A stretch of DNA of 64,000 nt from Opitutaceae bacterium (GTDB lineage: Bacteria; Verrucomicrobiota; Verrucomicrobiia; Opitutales; Opitutaceae): positions 1 to 64,000 of the forward strand of contig JANQKV010000033.1 in NCBI GenBank assembly GCA_028280945.1, given 5' to 3'. Below the pieces are notes generated by a model. That model did not search any database. It was not told the DNA's origin and saw only the letters and a list, made by a program, of their open reading frames with translations. Below are positions 60,593 to 64,000 of the stretch, in pieces (within the stretch, counting starts at the first letter, position 1; the number at the start of each line of letters is the position of its first letter). The translations under genes were made by a program, and so were the position numbers.

Positions 60593-60762
60593 GGCGGGGT
60601 TCGATATGAAAAGTAACGCTTAATCAAACCAACCTCGAACCACGACTCGAGCCTGCGTTTCCCTCAGGGCTCGCCCTCAAAAGCCAAGGCCAAATGACAT
60701 CGGTCGGCCTTGACAATATGATGCAATTTTATGCAACTATAATCCAATCCCTTTCCCCAACC

Positions 60763-61593
60763 ATGAGCCGCTTTCTCATTCTCCTTCTCCCTGTGATCGG
60801 TCTGTCCGGCTGCCAAAAAGCAGCTGAGTATTCCTCGCCAACGGAAATCCCGGCCCCTCCCGGCTGGAAACTCGTCTGGCACGACGAGTTTGACGGTGAG
60901 GGCATTCCTGATCCGACCAAGTGGACCTACGCGGTGGGTGGTCATGGCTGGGGCAACAAGGAAAAACAATTCTACACCGAAGCCCGGGTGGAAAATGCGA
61001 ACCAGCGGGACGGCAAACTCCACGTCATCGCCCGGAAGGAATCCTGGGAAGGCAATGACTACACCTCCGCCCGCATCATCTCCCGAGGATTGGGCGATTT
61101 CCAATACGGCCGGTTCGAGATCCGTGCCAAAGTGCCACCGGCCCGGGGAACATGGTCCGCCATCTGGATGATGCCCTCCGATTGGCAGTTCAGCGACGGT
61201 GGTTGGCCGGACGTCGGCGAAATCGACATCATGGAGCACGTGGGCCACGACCGGGGAGTGATCCACGCCTCAGCCCACTCCCGCGATTACCAGTGGCAAA
61301 AAGGCACCCAGAAAACCGGCGTGATCGAAATCCCCACCGCCACGGAGGAATTCCACAGCTACATCCTGGAATGGTCCGAGGAACGGCTCGCGGCCTACGT
61401 CGACGACCAGCTTTATTTCGAATACCTCAACGAAGGCGAAGGCGTCGGCAAGTGGCCCTACAACAAGCCATTTTATTTGATCATGAACATCGCCGTGGGC
61501 GGCGAATGGGTTGCCGCTGCCGGCATCGATGACGACGCTCTCCCCCAAGTCATGGAAGTCGACTACGTCCGCGTCTACCAACGCCCCGAGTAA
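60763..61593 (+). CDS. GH16 family lipoprotein (beta-glucanase-like)
   Basis: A 276-residue glycoside hydrolase with a lipoprotein signal (hydrophobic run then L-S-G-C lipobox), so anchored to a membrane facing the periplasm or cell surface. The GH16 beta-jellyroll active site is G-E-I-D-I-M-E-H-V with the E-x-D-x-x-E pattern; F-E-I-R-A-K-V-P is also typical. Substrate is probably a beta-1,3 or mixed-linkage glucan. The ATG at 60763 gives the lipoprotein signal; an upstream ATG at 60694 would bury it. No downstream partner is in the same operon. Confidence 0.9.
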   Translation: MSRFLILLLPVIGLSGCQKAAEYSSPTEIPAPPGWKLVWHDEFDGEGIPDPTKWTYAVGGHGWGNKEKQFYTEARVENANQRDGKLHVIARKESWEGNDYTSARIISRGLGDFQYGRFEIRAKVPPARGTWSAIWMMPSDWQFSDGGWPDVGEIDIMEHVGHDRGVIHASAHSRDYQWQKGTQKTGVIEIPTATEEFHSYILEWSEERLAAYVDDQLYFEYLNEGEGVGKWPYNKPFYLIMNIAVGGEWVAAAGIDDDALPQVMEVDYVRVYQRPE

Positions 61594-61809
61594 CCCTGGG
61601 GCACCGATTTTCTGAACCATGAATCGCACGACCATCAATACGTCGACGGGCCAAGCTCCAGTGCGTCAGCCCTTCGTGTCCTCGGTGTTCTTCGTGGTTA
61701 AAAAAACGTTCTGCCAGCCTCCAAGCCCACGTACCCTACGAACTTGACCGGTTGATCAACAATCTCACTTGTCGCGGAGGGCATTTGACGCTCTGGGTAT
61801 CTTTTACTC

Positions 61810-62754
61810 ATGAGCGAACCTACCGTAGAAAACGTCGTCATCATCGGCACCGGCTGTGCCGGACTCACTGCCGCCATCTACACCGCCCGCGCCAACCTCA
61901 ACCCGTTGGTGTTGGAGGGCTCCCAGCCCGGCGGCCAGTTGACCACCACGTCCGAAGTGGAAAACTTCCCCGGCTTTCCGGAGGGCGTCGACGGCTTCAT
62001 GCTCATGGACAACTTGCGCAAGCAGGCCTCCAAATTCGGCACCCGCTTTCAGCAGGCCTTGGTGACGGAAGTCGATTTCACCAGCAGCCCACGCAAACTC
62101 ATCAGCGGGGACAAGACCATCCTCGCCCACTCCGTGATCATCGCCACCGGGGCGTCTCCGCGCATGACCGGCATCCCGGGGGAGAAGGAATTGTTCGGCG
62201 GCAAGGGAGTGACCACCTGCGCCACCTGCGACGGCGCCTTCTACCGCAACATGGATGTAGCCGTGATCGGCGGCGGCGACAGCGCCGCCGAGGAGGCGCT
62301 CTTCCTCACTCGTTTCTGCAGCAAGGTTTATCTGGTGCACCGTCGTGACGAGCTGCGCGCGTCGAAGATCATGGCCGATCGCGTGCTCGCCCACGAAAAG
62401 ATCGAGATGGTCTGGGACAGCGTCCCGGTCGCCGTCGAAGGTGTCGATGACGACGCCGTGAGCGGCCTGCGCATCAGGAACGTGAAGACCGACGCCGAAA
62501 GCGTGCTGCCGATCAAGGGGCTGTTTGTGGCCATCGGCCACATTCCAAACACCGGTCCCTTCGCGCCGCCGCTTGAGACCGATGAGAACGGTTACTTTAA
62601 GCCGGCCGACGGGTCGCAGGTGCAAACCAACATTCCCGGCGTGTATGTCGCGGGTGACTGTGCCGACCACGTTTATCGTCAGGCCATCACCGCCGCCGGC
62701 ATGGGCTGCCAAGCCGCCATCGAAGCCGAACGCTGGCTCGCCGATCAGGAGTAA
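61810..62754 (+). CDS. trxB: Thioredoxin reductase
   Basis: A 314-residue cytoplasmic FAD- and NADPH-dependent flavoprotein that reduces thioredoxin. FAD motif G-T-G-C-A-G near residue 13, redox C137-A-T-C140-D-G, NADPH-binding G-G-G-D-S-A-A-E-E near 157 and the C-terminal A-G-D-C-A-D near 285 are in order. The first glycine motif has cysteine where proline is usual. It is followed by a strong Rho-independent terminator. Confidence 0.95.
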   Translation: MSEPTVENVVIIGTGCAGLTAAIYTARANLNPLVLEGSQPGGQLTTTSEVENFPGFPEGVDGFMLMDNLRKQASKFGTRFQQALVTEVDFTSSPRKLISGDKTILAHSVIIATGASPRMTGIPGEKELFGGKGVTTCATCDGAFYRNMDVAVIGGGDSAAEEALFLTRFCSKVYLVHRRDELRASKIMADRVLAHEKIEMVWDSVPVAVEGVDDDAVSGLRIRNVKTDAESVLPIKGLFVAIGHIPNTGPFAPPLETDENGYFKPADGSQVQTNIPGVYVAGDCADHVYRQAITAAGMGCQAAIEAERWLADQE

Positions 62755-62778
62755 ATCCTGAACCAGTTTTCTCCGTTA

Positions 62779-62805
62779 CGCCGCCCCTGGCCGGGCGGCG
62801 TTTTT
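62779..62805 (+). terminator. Rho-independent terminator of trxB
   Basis: CGCCGCCC and GGGCGGCG form an 8-bp GC stem with a 6-base loop, followed by TTTTT, 24 bases after the trxB stop. This is the clearest intrinsic terminator in the window. Confidence 0.93.
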
Positions 62806-62858
62806 ATTTTCAGAATCTTTCAACTTGCGAGTAGGGAAGCTGATGCGCCCCTTGGGGC

Positions 62859-63584
62859 ATGTTCGGTTCATCCTCAGAAAGCGGCGTCGATTGGGGGCGC
62901 TACGAGCGCCTGCTGCCTCGTGAGATTGAGGCCATCAAGGCCGCGCGCTCAATCGCTTACCTGCCATGGGGAGCGCTGGAGTATCATGGCACGCACGCCG
63001 CCGTGGGGCTCGACGGGCTGAAGGCCCACGGCCTGTGTTGCGCCTTGGCCGCCCAGGAGGGCGGGCTGGTTCTGCCGCCGGTTTATGTCGCCGCCAACAC
63101 CATCAAAACCGCGCCCGATCTCAGCTTCCCCCAACATTCATTGGACTTCGCCGAGTCCACGCTCATTCAGTTGGCCAAGGAGTATTTTGAACAGCTGGCC
63201 GACGAAGGCTTCAAGGTGGTGTTCACACTCTGTGGCCATGTCGGCCAGCCACATTACGACCTGCTCAAAGCCGTGGCGGCGGAGGCCAACCAGCATTACG
63301 CCGACACCCATTTCATCGCGACCTCCGAGACCGACCTTGTGCCCGAGGACCTGTTCATTGTGAACCACGCGGCGCTGGGCGAAGTCGCCCTGCTCATGGC
63401 CACCGACCCGGACTGCGTGAAGCTTGATCGTCTGCCTGCCGACCGCACGCCCACGCTGGAGGACGACGCGGTCTGGGGACCCGATCCCCGCACGGCAAGC
63501 GCGGATCTTGGCCAGAAATTCATCGCCGGCTTCATCACCGGCGCCCGCGAACGCATTCACGCCGTTTACCCACCCTCCCCCTGA
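62859..63584 (+). CDS. Creatininase-family protein
   Basis: A 241-residue protein of the creatininase/creatinine amidohydrolase superfamily. The metal site is formed by G-A-L-E-Y-H-G-T-H-A and G-L-D-G-L-K-A-H near residues 33-55, plus L-C-G-H-V-G-Q-P-H near 125. The family includes enzymes for formamide or other cyclic amides, so the substrate is not fixed. It is followed by an aldo/keto reductase gene, 13 bases after its stop, so the two may be one operon. Confidence 0.85.
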   Translation: MFGSSSESGVDWGRYERLLPREIEAIKAARSIAYLPWGALEYHGTHAAVGLDGLKAHGLCCALAAQEGGLVLPPVYVAANTIKTAPDLSFPQHSLDFAESTLIQLAKEYFEQLADEGFKVVFTLCGHVGQPHYDLLKAVAAEANQHYADTHFIATSETDLVPEDLFIVNHAALGEVALLMATDPDCVKLDRLPADRTPTLEDDAVWGPDPRTASADLGQKFIAGFITGARERIHAVYPPSP

Positions 63585-63597
63585 CTCTTCCCTTCTC

Positions 63598-64000
63598 ATG
63601 AAATACCGTACCCTCGGACGCACCGGCATCGAAACCAGCGAAGTAGGCTTTGGCACCTGGGCTCTGGGTTCGCCCGTCTACGGCAACGTGGCCAGCGGCG
63701 ATGCCCATGACGCCGTGCGCGGCGCACTCGATGCCGGTATCACTTTTTTTGATACGGCACCACTCTACGGCACCAAGGAGGAGGACGGCATCGCCGAGCG
63801 TGTCCTGGGCCAGGGCCTGGGTTCGGACCGCGATCGCGTGACCATCGCCACCAAGTTCGGCCGCTTCCCCACGCGTGGACACCTCAATACGTTCTTCTCC
63901 GCCAGCGGCGTGACCGAATCAGTTGAAGCCAGCCTGACCCGGCTCGGCACCGACCGGATCGACGTGTTGTTTTTCCATTCCCCCTTTGGCCCCGACCAGA
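63598..64000 (+). CDS. Aldo/keto reductase, N-terminal part
   Basis: 134 codons of an aldo/keto reductase that runs past the window's end. The N-terminus reads Y-R-T-L-G-R-T-G-I-E-T-S-E-V-G-F-G-T-W, followed by the A-x-D-A-G-I-T-F-F-D-T-A-P-L-Y-G active-site segment, in which the catalytic aspartate and tyrosine are visible. V-T-I-A-T-K-F-G then supplies the catalytic lysine. Substrate cannot be determined, and the rest of the TIM barrel is outside the window. Confidence 0.88.
   Translation, partial: MKYRTLGRTGIETSEVGFGTWALGSPVYGNVASGDAHDAVRGALDAGITFFDTAPLYGTKEEDGIAERVLGQGLGSDRDRVTIATKFGRFPTRGHLNTFFSASGVTESVEASLTRLGTDRIDVLFFHSPFGPDQ

Overview
The window looks like a chromosomal stretch from a GC-rich Gram-negative bacterium of the Verrucomicrobiota, most likely Opitutales/Opitutaceae-like. 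The reasons are an exosortase with a PEP-CTERM protein next to it, an Lpt lipopolysaccharide-export operon fused to kdsC and hprK, secreted proteins ending in tandem C-terminal modules of a kind I associate with Opitutaceae, many secreted carbohydrate-active enzymes, and start codons that almost all lack a Shine-Dalgarno sequence. This placement is inference from gene content; there is no rRNA gene in the window.

Layout. 1-7.2 kb: the tail of a secreted protein, a HAD phosphatase, a GH63-like hydrolase, a DUF3179 protein, a large secreted propeller/Ig protein and rpiB. 7.2-14.7 kb: housekeeping genes on the + strand, namely a UPF0173 hydrolase, a fused E1 alpha/beta dehydrogenase, the tightly coupled kdsC-lptC-lptA-lptB-hprK run, and hflX. 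14.6-22.3 kb: an exosortase locus. A TPR protein, an exosortase-EpsI fusion and a sensor-kinase-like protein form a minus-strand operon, divergent from a PEP-CTERM protein gene; the two share an intergenic region with an 18-bp palindrome. 22.3-25.4 kb: tRNA-Gln, a lone receiver, then pyrH-frr-proB. 25.4-36.4 kb: two unknown proteins, a clan GH-A hydrolase, a redox pair (glutaredoxin-like protein and divergent HxlR regulator), a mannonate dehydratase/M81/SDR operon and a divergent GH9-like enzyme. 36.4-44.4 kb: paired long palindromes, a UvrD-type helicase, a second secreted module protein, a sulfatase and an NAD-binding epimerase-like protein. 44.4-52 kb: a sugar-phosphate isomerase-like protein, two tandem paralogous hybrid histidine kinases and an M20 amidohydrolase. 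52-57 kb: two equal-length GT-C membrane glycosyltransferase paralogues flanking a secreted protein of unknown function. 57-64 kb: an AraC/DegT/ceramidase-like operon, a GH16 lipoprotein, trxB, a creatininase-family protein and the start of an aldo/keto reductase.

How the genes work together. The GH63, clan-A, GH9, GH16 and sulfatase genes with the mannonate dehydratase operon suggest degradation of plant or algal polysaccharide. The Lpt genes build the outer membrane, and the exosortase locus sorts PEP-CTERM proteins. The most unusual element is the exosortase operon: its third gene encodes a large extracytoplasmic sensor joined to a histidine-kinase core in which the conserved phospho-acceptor histidine is replaced by arginine (codon at 15315-15317), while the ATP-binding boxes look intact. 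No insertion sequence, prophage or CRISPR array was seen.
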